DNA from: Trichopria drosophilae
Lineage: Eukaryota > Arthropoda > Insecta > Hymenoptera > Diapriidae
NCBI GenBank assembly: GCA_030407085.1
Contig: CM059586.1
Span: 14,216,001 to 14,280,000, forward strand
DNA length: 64,000 nucleotides
Reading direction: 5' to 3'
Shown here: positions 51,171-61,917 of the stretch, piece after piece
Position numbering within the stretch: the stretch's first letter is position 1
Layout of the letters: every line of letters starts with the position of its first letter
The notes under the pieces: model-generated
What the model saw: the letters and a program-made list of their open reading frames with translations, nothing else
Told to the model about the DNA's origin: nothing
Database searches by the model: none
Position numbers and translations under genes: made by a program

Positions 51171-51514
51171 AATATTTGTGGAAAAGAAAACATGCTGATC
51201 ACGCTGATTACGAATCTCATTTCAGATTTTCAAAATTCCAAATGGCGGATCCAATATGGCCGACCGAAAAGCACAAATTTACTTGATCGAGGTGAAATTG
51301 GGTACCTAAATCTGAGGCCTGATTCGCAATCAGTGATCCCGAAACCCCCCTCCCCCCCGGTACCCAATTTCTCCTTGATCCAGTAAATTTTTGCATTTCG
51401 GATGGCCATATTGGATCCGCCATTTTGAATTTTGAAGAACTGCGGCCAGATTCGTAAGCAGCGACCCCGAAAACTCCCAAGTAACAAATTTCAGCTATTT
51501 TCAGAGTAAAGAAA
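51171..51514 (-). repeat. GGCGGATCC-type interspersed repeat, copy 2 (inverted)
   Basis: Read on the - strand it starts TTTTCTTTACTCTGAAAATA and ends TTTTCTTTTCCACAAATATT, matching both ends of 33009-33411. The internal GATTACGAATC, GGCGGATCCAATATGGCC and GGGTACC-containing blocks occur in the same order. The two copies are about 18 kb apart and inverted relative to each other. A short C-rich run (51346-51358) is an insertion relative to copy 1. Confidence 0.65.
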
Positions 51515-51736
51515 ACTTCCAGAATTTTAAATTCTTCGTCTTTAAGTCCTTCTCGACTACAAGTGGACCTTTTCAGAAATCCAATATGGCGCTCAAATTG
51601 TGACTCATAAACTGATTGAGAAGTAGAAAATGTCTAACAAAAACGTTATTAAAAATTCTAAAACTAAATTATTTTTGTCTGTGGGGTTTTTGAAGTCGCG
51701 GAATACGAATCGAAAGTTACTGTTGGAACATTTTGT

Positions 51737-51774
51737 ATGGCGGATCCAATTATCTATTAGATTGGATCCGCCAT
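51737..51774. repeat. Perfect 14-bp-arm palindrome ATGGCGGATCCAAT
   Basis: ATGGCGGATCCAAT (51737-51750) and its exact complement (51761-51774) are separated by 10 nt. It is the core word of the surrounding repeat family arranged head to head, which may mark the centre of an inverted dimer. Confidence 0.65.
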
Positions 51775-52864
51775 CTTGGGATTTTTAAAAACTGCCTTTA
51801 CATTGGCATTCAATGACTCCACAAAACCCTCGAGTAATGTTTTGTTTGAATTTTGCGACAATTATAAAATTTTTGTCTGCTATATTCGATCCACCATTTT
51901 TAATTTTTGGAAATTTACATCAATTATTTATATTTTTTACAATTGACTTTATTTTATCACTTAATATACCTCTATAGCACTCCCAGTAAATTAACCTACC
52001 AGATTTTAATATTATATGATTATACTAAACGGTATATCAGCATTTATTATTTCTTAACGTCTAATTTTCTCTCGTATTTCATAGAATATTTTAAACGCAT
52101 TATTTTGCGACTGTGAAATTGATAAAAATATATCTAGGATATACGTAAGTAAATAATGCTTTCAGACCGGTGGTATGATTGTAAATCCTGGAGAAATCCG
52201 TTCACGGTGAAAAAAATAGTAGAGTTTTTTAAAAGTACATTAATCTTAAAAATATTTCTAAAACTGATGGCGCGTCAGGTGAATTTATAATATGAACAGA
52301 CCGTAAATCTTGCGTGGATTTATAACGTTGGTAAAAAAGCTTATGACATTTTATGGCGTAAACGTGATTATATATATTTTTGTTATTATCGAGGATCTAT
52401 TTTCATTCGTGTTCGCTAACTTTTTACTGTCGATTAGTGCATAAATTATTTTTTATCTGAAAGAGAAATATACATCATATTTTTAACGCTTATATTCGAC
52501 TATGCGTGAAATGTTGGCGTGGGTAATTCGTAATATTTTGTAATTAGTCAAAGTAGATAAAAATGATTTTGATAGTTTAAGAATTTTTTGCATTATTTCT
52601 CTTAACAAGTGTAACTAGATTAGTTACTTCACTCGACAGTCATTTGCAGATAATTTCACAGGGATGTTTTCATCGTTTACATAAAGAAAAAAGTATTAAT
52701 GGAACCAATTTTACACAAGTAAAACACGCGATTTAAAATATAGTAAAATTAACTAATTCATTGAATAAATTTTATTTAAAACAGTTATTACTTGCAGTGC
52801 AGTTTCTTTCACATTACACTTTTATAAACTTCTGTCTATAACTTATTTATATGACATCCATTTC

Positions 52865-53448
52865 AATACGACACAGGTGTGCAAAATTTGAGAAAATTGC
52901 AGAACCAAGAACCTGGACATATTTTCCAAAGGTATTTGACACGCTGAATTCGAATCCGACCTTAGAATAACCCTTATATGTCAGGTTTTTGTGATATTTT
53001 AACCTAAAAGTGCAAAAAGTACCGTGTCAGGGTATCTTAAAGTACTGTTTTTGCCCTTCAAAATCCGTTTTTCAACTTACAAAAATCTTTATTGGTAACT
53101 AAGGTATAGGCCTGTTGAATTTTCTGAAGCTTTATCTGATTCTGCTCAGTTTCGTCAACTTGTCAGTGACCAATAAAGATTTTTCTATGTTTAAAAACGG
53201 ATTTTGAAGGGCAAAAACATTCTTTGAGATACCGTGACGATCGGTTTGAAAAAAAATCTGTCTTGAAGTTACAGCACCTCAAATGTACCAAAAAAAACGT
53301 ATTTTTTGCACTTTTAGATTATAATATCTCAAAAATCTGAGGTATAAGGGCTGTTCTGAGGTCGGATTCGAATTCAGCGAGTCAAGTACCTTCGGAAAAG
53401 TGTGTTCAGGTTCTTGGTTCTAAAATTTGTCGGCCTGTGTAATACGAC
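52865..53448. mobile_element. Long-TIR MITE with 8-bp target duplication, hAT-like
   Basis: Direct repeats AATACGAC at 52865-52872 and 53441-53448 flank 568 bp. The ends are inverted: ACACAGG, then after a short diverged stretch AGAACCAAGAACCTG and TGAATTCGAATCCGACC, all found in reverse complement at the right end. Pairing continues inward through GCCCTTCAAAATCCGTTTTT and CAATAAAGATTTTT to a centre near 53.13 kb, so nearly the whole element folds back. An 8-bp duplication fits the hAT superfamily, though the exact terminus is ambiguous by two bases. No transposase is present. Confidence 0.75.
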
Positions 53449-53451
53449 GGA

Positions 53452-53505
53452 TTTACGGATCAAGCACTTGCAATATTTGAAAAATGGAACGTAGCCCTCT
53501 ATCGG
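53452..53505. repeat. Conserved two-copy module, copy 2
   Basis: TTTACGGATCAAGCACTTGC followed at near-identical spacing by TAGCCCTCTATCGG matches 12203-12257. The hAT-like MITE ends four bases to the left, so the transposon landed at or very near the edge of this module. Confidence 0.5.
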
Positions 53506-53779
53506 AAACGAATGGATTTAGTACTCACGAATTGTTAAATTTCGTTAACGTAAAATAAGTTCTTAGAATTGTTACCATTCAGATAGTAAATATGACAAAA
53601 AATCTAGTAATATCTTACCAGAAATAATCGATTTTTTCTTTATTATAACAAAAAATTGTCTACTGTGTTTACTAATTGTCTAATGTGTAATTCCGCAAAA
53701 TAATTAAAAGAAAAGTTTTAAACCGAAATCCAGAATAGAGAATATCTATCTTTAAAAAGAATCCGGAGAATTATCGACA

Positions 53780-54600
53780 ATCATTCATTTCATTTCCTCA
53801 ATACCATCCCCAGAACACATTTTTTACGAGATTCCAACATCCGACCCCGATCGCTCCAAAAATAGGTCAATGTCCCTTTCCGGGCACTAAAAATGCTTCT
53901 TCGTAATCCCGTTGAATCTCGCTGAGTAAAATCTGAGCGTCGTTGGGTCATAATTGTAAAACTCCTGCAGATGTTCGAAGGTCCCTATTGCGATCGCTCC
54001 TCGTTCTGGCTCTTAGGACCTACTACCCCCTCCCCACGGCAAATGGTCCATTCGCACTCGACAGGGTATACTGCCGAGGGTTGGTCGCTCGGGGAAAAAA
54101 AGGGTCGGGGAAGATCGCCGCTCATCCCACAGGGGAGTGCATGCACGGGAAACCCTCCACCTATATGCCCTTCCTCCGCCATGCCTCGGTTCGGTGCTCG
54201 TCCCATACCCCCGGTATAGAGTCGGCACGGCCGGTTTACGAGCAACCTGTGGTAACGAGAGCGATAGATAATAACCGCTGCACGTCCTATGCCCTCCTAC
54301 CCTCCTTGCCTTCGTCAACTTCCGCTAGTTTTTCCGCTCGCCTTCTCCGGAACGCAGTTGCGCACGGGATTCACAGGGATATCTTTTCTCCAAGTTTTCG
54401 ACGCGAATACTACCTCGTAATTTGTTTTATGTGTCCTCGGAGTTTTAGCCGACGCGCTCGGATCAGCAACCTACTGAAATCGACGCTATATTGCATTTTT
54501 ACGGCGGTGCAACCAGATTTTCGAAAAGTTGTGTCGCTACTTCCGTGGGTCGTTTATTATACTTTTTGTGACATAGTTTCATATATTTTTCGTTGAGAAT
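53780..54600. promoter_or_regulatory. GC-rich island with long but domain-free frames
   Basis: The longest open frame of the window (217 codons, + strand 53943-54596) lies here. Competing frames of 82-101 codons overlap it on both strands, and its translation is rich in Arg, Ser and Cys with no recognisable domain or signal. I consider it a GC-driven artefact within a conserved non-coding island. A lineage-specific small gene cannot be ruled out. Confidence 0.35.
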
Positions 54601-55552
54601 AATAATATTGTTTAATATAGGAATCATTCTTCGTCAAATCGATCACGATCTGACATCACATCTCCGATTTTGTTAAAAATTGCAGAAAAGTTAGTACTTG
54701 GCATACATATGAATGTGGTAAAGGGATTTTTCGAAATTCCGAATATTTTCAAAATTGGGGCCATATGAAATTTTCACAAACTTTCTTTTCGAAAAATTAT
54801 AGTAGAAAAGTCTGAACTTTTCGAAAAAAATATTTATAATTAAATATAATAATAATAAACGCATGAAAAAACAATTTTTTGTTTAAGATAAATAGCAAAA
54901 TTATAGTGAAAAATTGTATTGTGATAACTTTTTGTCTAGCATATTATTGGTTGCGTTTATATATGAATTTTAAACTCATAGTTTCATGAAATTCATGGTT
55001 GAATCTTTAAAATATTGTTTTTCAAACATACATTACCAAGAATAAAATAAATAGAAACAAAACAGCGAGTCGAAACAGCATACGCCCGAGTTTCGGGGGT
55101 GTTCAACTTAAAAAATTCTTAACTCGAAAACTAAAAGACATACCATGAATTACAAATCTGAATAAAATATTAGATAAAATTTGCCATAAAATAACAATAT
55201 TTAAAAAAAATAAAAAGGGTGCCCAGTGTCGCGTATTTTCGTTTTGCTTCTTTGTTTACAAATTCGTATAGTGACCGTAATTACCGAGAAAAAAATTTAA
55301 TTTTAATCATGATATTGAACTTATTAAGACAGCCCTGATGAGCGGGAGAGTCTTGTGTAACATAATATACGCCGATAATCGGTAGTGAATGGAAATTTAC
55401 CCATATTGTGCTGGATTTACTCTCAAGATCTATTATATAATATTGTCTAATGTTAGTAACATTGTCTACTCTGTTAGAAATATTCAAATTCCTAATCTTT
55501 AGCAATAATAAAGACGACATTTTTTAATGTTTATTATATAAACGAAATATTA

Positions 55553-55640
55553 GGACCGAGGTGGACAGATTCAATGCGACGGGAGTTGATCCCGGAACCT
55601 TTCGACGACCGGTGGAATGTGTCCTCTAATTAACCACTTA
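55553..55640 (-). repeat. tRNA-derived SINE remnant with A- and B-box-like motifs
   Basis: On the - strand GTGGTTAATTAGAGGAC resembles an A-box/D-arm, followed by CCACCGGTCGTCGAAAGG and GGGATCAACTCCC (55581-55593), a B-box/T-arm-like hairpin, then GCATTGAATCTG. The last two thirds align with 10378-10430. The acceptor stem does not close, so it is a SINE relic rather than a tRNA gene. Confidence 0.5.
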
Positions 55641-55979
55641 TATTTTAAAATGATCTAATAAACAAGAACGAATAAGCTTTGATTATTGAATACCACAAAT
55701 TGCAAAACTGCATATAATTAGTAGCAAAACTAAAATTTATTCTGTAGATTTCCAATGATTTTTAATTTATTCGACAATTTTATAAAAGAGCTTGAGAAAT
55801 TATAAAATATGATCTGCTGGTAAGAAAACAATAAAATGTTTCTTTTGCCCTGTCTGAATCTTTTTCGCCCAGAAATGAAGGAGCATAAATTGTAATACTT
55901 ACAATTTCAGAACATATTCATATAGATTAATTACACGCGATTAACCGAGCATTAACTAATGACCATATTGCATCGACCA

Positions 55980-56410
55980 TTTTTAATTTATCATTTTAGG
56001 GTGTCCAAAAGTTTTGAAATCCTAAAATTTGCAACAGATCGACGTAGGTAAAGTGTGAATGAGATTCAATGCTGTGTATTGGCAGCCATATTCTATCCTC
56101 CAATTTGACCCCATTATCTTTAAAAATGTATAATATTTGTAATTATCTAACATATATGTTTAAGTTTGAAACAGTTTCATGAAACGACGTTGTATATAAG
56201 AGATATAATGTACATACGTTGGCCATTGCAGATCCGCCATTTTGAAAATAGTTTGTGCATTTAATTGATTATAACCCGTTTTAGTGGAGCAAATCGTGAA
56301 AAATTAAACAAAAGACCTTAAAGCATGGCATCTTTATTTTATTTTGCAAAATTTCTGCGTAAGTAGTCGTTTTTTGCAATTTTTTCACAATAAAAAATGG
56401 CAGATCCGAT
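55980..56410. repeat. Decayed GGCGGATCC-type repeat
   Basis: Words such as GACCATTTTTAATTTATCAT, GCAGATCCGCCATTTTGAAA (about 56229) and AAAATGGCAGATCCGATAAT (about 56394) are eroded members of the repeat seen at 33 and 51 kb. The last word overlaps a short frame without meaning. Confidence 0.45.
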
Positions 56411-57259
56411 AATTCTGACTATTTCTTTTAAAAAAATCGATTTTCAAATATCTAAGATTTTATTAATCAGTTCCATGTTATGTATGTTTGATGCGTTCAA
56501 TAGATTGTTTTCTCAAACTTTACGACGAAATAATAATTCATATAATTTTAACAAATTGTTATTTTATGTTGTTACCCAACTTGAACGTAGCAAATTAAGA
56601 ATAACAGTATACAAACGCATTTTGAATTATTATTTTAAGACGAAATTCATTTTAATGAAGTAACTTTTCATTCTAACCATCATGTGAAAGTTTGTCACGT
56701 TTTCTTTGACATGAAATTTCGTTTTACACTCTCAACTTTAACTTGGAGTGACTTCCTCTTTAGTGAAATAATATTTCACTTTGTACTGAAATCTTTCATT
56801 GTTTTGCAAACTTTACTTTTGAAATATACGACTAGAGATTTCATTTACTGTTTTTATATATTGTTCAACCACTATAGAATTGCCTACTTCTATTCACAAA
56901 GAAATTATTGAAAATATCAGAAATATATTGTTTACAAGTTAATCTTAAATAAAAGCATATTATTTAACAATTTAATGTAGATGATTTATCTCCTGAAAAC
57001 TGGCATACTTTATCCAGTTATCACTTGTTACAAAATACTGTGTCCAGGTAAAATCATGTAAAATTAGCAATTAGGTAATTCCCGAATAATTGCGCAAAAC
57101 TACTAAACGATAAATTATTAAGATAAAGTGCGCCGTCTTAACGCGCTTAAAAAAAAAATTATTTTCACACTTGAATAATGTCGAGAAATTAAAACAGCTA
57201 GAATGGTAATAAATTATTTTCAAAAATATACTTTCTATAAATGTAAATTTGCAGAAAAA

Positions 57260-58330
57260 AACCTATAAAATATATCCGATCCTCACATATCGATCATCTC
57301 GTGATAAAAATAATACCGATACGCATCGAAGCTGGCCAGGAGGAAAATAGGGGACAAAAGGATCATCACTTCCGTATAAAGAAGCGAGCAGGAAAGATCA
57401 CCTCGAAATATTTTCAAGTGTATAATTCAATCCCGTTAAACGTAGATTTAAGGATCTAGCCGGTAAATCATCGGGCGAATGTTGCGTGAGAAACGGCGCA
57501 CACCTCGAAATACCGGAGTTTAGCCCCGAGCCCCGGCGAACCAGCAGATCTGACAAAAACGAAAACACCTCGCAAGGCAAATATCTCGCCGGGTAAGGTT
57601 AATTTTAAAAATCAAGATGTTTTATGCGATCGGTAGAAGTTAAAAACGAGGACGAAAAGTATTCCGCAGATTCCTCAGATCCTCGGCCGATCTTTAAACG
57701 TCGTTAGAGCGACGCTCCCGCGCAGCAGCGCGTTGGTAAATTTATTGCGGCTTAAAAAGTCTAGCTCCTTTGAAAATCCTGATAAATGCCCAGGAAAGAG
57801 GACGGTGTCTGCTGCAGCGAATCGTAACTGAGCAAAGGAAAGAAACGAGAGAATCGAGAGACGGCAAAGAGCAACGATTCTAGGCCGAAAAGCAAACTAC
57901 GCCGCGAAAATGAAACGCGAGCCTGTTCAAACAAGCCGTGTACAGTCCCTGTAATATACGTACATGTGGGGGTGGTGAAAGGGCGGGAACTTTCTTACGA
58001 CGACCGGACGGGCATCTTTAATTAGGAAAATCTATTTGCTGGGCTGTTTGTACAGGCGCTTCCGCCTATCTCGAGCTAACGCCGTGAAACCTCTTCGTTC
58101 CGCTGCTGTTGCGGATGCTTTACCTTGGCACCGACTCTATACGGGTTTTCGGTTCGACGCCTTGCTCTCTCAAAGCGTTTAATATTAAATTCTACACATA
58201 AATTTCACTCGAGAACTGTCCTATTAAGTCGAAAAATTAAACGCAATTTTCCTTTTGCTTCAGACCGAGGACGCCTTCAAGATTGGCGTTTTGATTGTTT
58301 TGTAGTGTTATGTTTCATCTGATACCTTGT
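57260..58330. promoter_or_regulatory. GC-rich island, candidate Hox enhancer
   Basis: About 1 kb of raised GC with no credible frame. It contains TTTATTGC (about 57740) and GATAAATG (about 57781), which resemble posterior-Hox or Caudal sites, and TTTAATTAGG near 58017, a core homeodomain site. Composition and motif content suit an enhancer. Proof needs conservation or chromatin data. Confidence 0.35.
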
Positions 58331-58639
58331 ATTAGATCATTTATGGCCGCGCAGTCAATAACAGGATTGAAAATGGTGGACACCTCATTGTCACGGCAGA
58401 AAATATGTTCCTTCAGTTTTAAGTAGTTGGGCTAGTTCGCTTCTGAAATTGTATCTCGTGGAGCAGATTGTATTGTTGCAATTTACATTTATTTTGTGGG
58501 AGATGTTTCAAAATCGATGCCAACTCAAATATTAACTAAAACAAAACGTGTTCAAACATTAATTGATCACCATGGGAAATTTCATGTGAATTAATTCCAA
58601 CTTCAAAGAGTATAGCAGTCGTCAAACTAATAACCACCC

Positions 58640-59700
58640 AATTAATGGTTCCTTCTGAATAGTAGCACTTCTTTAGCATCCCCATCACCTCTCTTGGAAG
58701 TATTTACTCTTCCGCCATACTGTTTACGCCAATTATCGGAATATTTCGAGCGGTGAGGGATTATACGCGTTTCAACAATTGGCCCCAAATTATGAACTAT
58801 CTTCTAGATTTGATTATAATGTAAAAGATATATCGATAGGAGAAAGTGTTTTGTTGATCAATGACGGATATAACGTAAAATATATGAATGAGAAAAATCA
58901 TTTGTATCATTTCTGAAGCTAGGAGATACCCCGAATGTGCGTTGAATGAACTCGTGCTTATACATGTAGTTCCAACCCGATTCGAAAGACCTATGTCAGG
59001 GGAAGAGACGACACGATTCCGAATAAAAAAAATTAAAAACTAGAGATAGATAGTACTGTGTCTGGCCCGAGTTCACCGACGAGTTTGCCAAGAGTTCGAA
59101 ATCTTCCTCCCCTCCTCGAACTCCTCTCGAGTCTCTTGAGTGGCATTGGGAGTAGGAGATGCAGGACAAACAACTTTTTCGCGTTGCTCTTTCATGGATG
59201 AATTATAGTGTTTCTACTTTCGGGAGGATATTTGGTCGCGGTCCGTTTGGCGCGCCACGCCACGTGAGAGTCTCGCTACGGGATGAAGAATAAAACGAAA
59301 GGAGAGAAAGAGAGAAATCGGCGAAAAGCACCGGTTTCCTCTTACATTTCGCGACGTCGGTACGAATCGTTCTTTCGCACACATACAAGAATGTGCCAGT
59401 AAGCCAACGCACACACCGATGCACCTCGTCTGCCTATTGTTTCTCCCTTCGAAGCCACCCCTTTCGTTCCTTGCGAACGAAACGCACAGACACCGAGGAA
59501 GAGTCGCAACGTGCGTGTGCAGGCGGACAAGGCAGCACGTGCATTTATTATATTGAAGCTGCAAAGCGCTGAATCAGCTTCGGAACCATAAGACCAAGCG
59601 CACGTACGCGACTCCGTGCTTCGAGACGTTGGCTGGACAAGCGCTTTTTCGCAAAGCTGTCACAGTGCCGCATGATATCTGCCGCGGGGTGTGCCGAAAT
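58640..59700. promoter_or_regulatory. GC-rich island with GAGA repeats
   Basis: GGAGAGAAAGAGAGAAA at 59301-59317 and CTCGAGTCTCTTGAG near 59125 supply GAGA-type sites in a CpG-rich block that continues to about 59.7 kb. Overlapping - strand frames of 62-116 codons have no domain. Possible Trithorax/Polycomb-responsive or promoter element. Confidence 0.35.
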
Positions 59701-60744
59701 TCAATTTATCGGCCAAAAGGTTTCGCATTTACAGTATTTGCAACAAAGTTAGAGTGTGTTTGATGATGTAAGCTGTGGCGAATTTCATTTTCAAGCTAGA
59801 ATTCACTGGGCATCGTTACTTATGCATATGCTCGTTTACCTTCCAGGTGATCTTGTAATGAATTTGTAAGTGTCGGCCATGATGGTTTTTAGTGTTTTCT
59901 CATTCAGAAAAAGGTTTAAAAGAAAACCACGTTAGGTATGGAAATTGTTTCTTGGTAATGATGGCCACCGCAAGGATCTATTTAATGGTCTTGTAAGATT
60001 TCGGCTAGAAACTTAGTAAGGACCTTTGTTTAGAATTTGAATAAAGATGGTCATTACGAATGATCACTTGTTACAGTAGTCCCCATCCTAAGTTGTACCA
60101 TCCGTTCTTACAAAAAGGCGGCTGACTGTCCAAAATTATATCCCTCCCTACCCCCTCTGCCGCATTTACGTTCGTTGCGAGTGGGTATGTGGTACGTGTA
60201 TAACCGAAGTGTTTCGAGGTTTGCCGATCCTTGCCGAATATCGTATGTGCTTTAAATGTGTGCGACTGTAGGGTGTTGCCACTGTCGTAACTGTCGTCGC
60301 GATGCGCAAAACGAAACATCATGGAGGGAGAAAAGGGGAACAGGCTTGTATAATTTTGGAAGGGAGAAATGCTTAACTTTGGTCGGCCTGACAACTTTGG
60401 ATGGGACAACTTAGGATGAGCACTGCGTACCTTATTGATGATATAGATTCCATAAAATGAATTCGCACCGAATAATAATAAACATTTATGTCGGCGCTTC
60501 TATATTAAACATTTTTCAATATTTACCCGGCAGAATTCGTCGAATGGAGACGCGCCGACTTTGAATTCGCGGTAACGTCAGTGACCTGTCAATTTGCAAA
60601 CAAAGTCTTGTATTGCTTTAACAGCGTATTGACCTTTATTTTCCATTATTCACTTTGTTTACAATTTATACGGGGACTGTTACTTCCGAGAAGCACTTCC
60701 GCATCAAAATTATATAACTCATATTACTTGATTTTAAAACTTTC

Positions 60745-60840
60745 AAGGGTGTAAAAATTAACACCGATAACCTTCACCGCTAACAATGGGATGTTTCATA
60801 GTGTAAAATTGTTCATAGTTATTTTGCACCCTTACAATAT
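60745..60840. mobile_element. Small inverted-repeat element GGGTGTAAAA
   Basis: AAGGGTGTAAAAATTAACA at about 60747 pairs imperfectly with TAGTTATTTTGCACCCTT ending near 60833. The roughly 90-bp unit with GGGTGYAAAA ends resembles a minimal MITE. Target duplication unclear. Confidence 0.4.
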
Positions 60841-61129
60841 TTCTCGGCATCAATGGTCACCTTGCAAGCTGTAAACAAATAGAAAACGAAAATAGAATCT
60901 CTTTATTTGTTTGTTTACTAGTGGTAGTAATTTTATTGCCTTCAGGAAAATTCAGCTTTTTTACAGCATAGATGGCTGATTAATTTGACGATCTCGATTA
61001 TATGTTGTCTATTGGTGAGTTGTTTATTTGTATTTGCCATCCTGTTTGAGATGATAAGACCAACAACAGAACTTGTTTTGAGGCAAGTTTCATAGGGATA
61101 AACTAATCCGCAAAATGTCGCCACGAGCA

Positions 61130-61313
61130 CCTTGTGCCCCTACTCCTTGCTTACCTGCTCTCGTTCATGTCTCCCCTCACGCGCGGTTTAAGAGAGGTCG
61201 GATCGAAGGAGTAAATGCGCGGGAATTGGCATGGTAGTGGGAGGCACGAGTTGTTCAAAGCGCCGCCGTGCGGTTTAGTTCGTCAGCCTAAAGATAGTGG
61301 TAACGAAACATTG
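61130..61313 (+). other. Candidate non-coding exon A ending at a GTAAGT donor
   Basis: A CpG-rich stretch ends at ACATTG|GTAAGT (donor 61314-61319), a strong 5' splice site on the + strand. The start is not defined. The sequence is GC-rich and lacks a domain-bearing frame. With the acceptor at 61578 it would form a short intron of 265 nt. Candidate 5' non-coding exon of Antp, a lncRNA exon, or an exon of an extended Ubx 3' UTR. Confidence 0.35.
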
Positions 61314-61554
61314 GTAAGTGCCAACGTCTTGTCAGTTAATCAAATGAGAGCAATTGTGCCAATAACAATATACCTAATTACAGCAATGTTTAAATCACTT
61401 TACAGAGCGTTTTTATATCAATCGTTAATTTTAAGTTAGAATATAATTAGTCGTAATTTGTTCAAAAAACGAGGTTTGTACAGATGGCCAAACTTTGTAT
61501 TAATTTGGACGATAGATGATTATCTGGTTTCAAAAGAATATACTTATAACCGCA

Positions 61555-61584
61555 TTCTTTCTTTTTCGTTTGTTTCAGGTGAGT
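61555..61584 (+). other. Juxtaposed 3'/5' splice site, recursive-splicing candidate
   Basis: A polypyrimidine tract (TTCTTTCTTTTTCGTTTG) leads to TTTCAG at 61573-61578 and is followed with no intervening base by GTGAGT (61579-61584). This zero-length-exon arrangement is the defining structure of recursive splice sites, first described in fly Ubx and found in other long Hox introns. A further GTGAGT at 61690 would define the associated recursive exon. Confidence 0.5.
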
Positions 61585-61689
61585 GGCAGTCTGCACCATC
61601 TGCCGTTTAAGTAATGCCAAATAGGTATGGATGTGCATAAATGTCGATAGTCGGCTTATCGGTTGCGGCGAACGGAATTGCTGCATCCG
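61579..61689 (+). other. Candidate exon B (111 nt) between acceptor and GTGAGT donor
   Basis: Bounded by TTTCAG|G at 61578 and CATCCG|GTGAGT at 61690. The frame starting at the first base reaches TAA after 11 codons, so it is probably untranslated. It begins with GTGAGT, so it could act as a recursive-splicing exon that is included only in part of the transcripts. Confidence 0.4.
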
Positions 61690-61917
61690 GTGAGTGACGA
61701 AGTATCCTGGACTCCCATAGCTCGCTACTCGACCAATGCCCTTGAACTAGTTTTTCACTCGAACATGCAGCTCAGCTATGCCTTGTATGCCTCTTCCTCA
61801 CGTTTCGCACACATACCAGCACGATCGACAAATTGCTCTTACGATTATGACTAGTGGTCACATAATCGGAAGGAAATTCCGCACGTCCTTGTCTATTCTC
61901 GTCGTCCGTTTTTTTAG

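Noticed and set aside
53943..54596. 217-codon open frame on the + strand, longest in the window
   Set aside because: It sits in a GC-rich island with competing frames on both strands, has no recognisable domain and an Arg/Ser/Cys-rich composition typical of non-coding GC-rich DNA.
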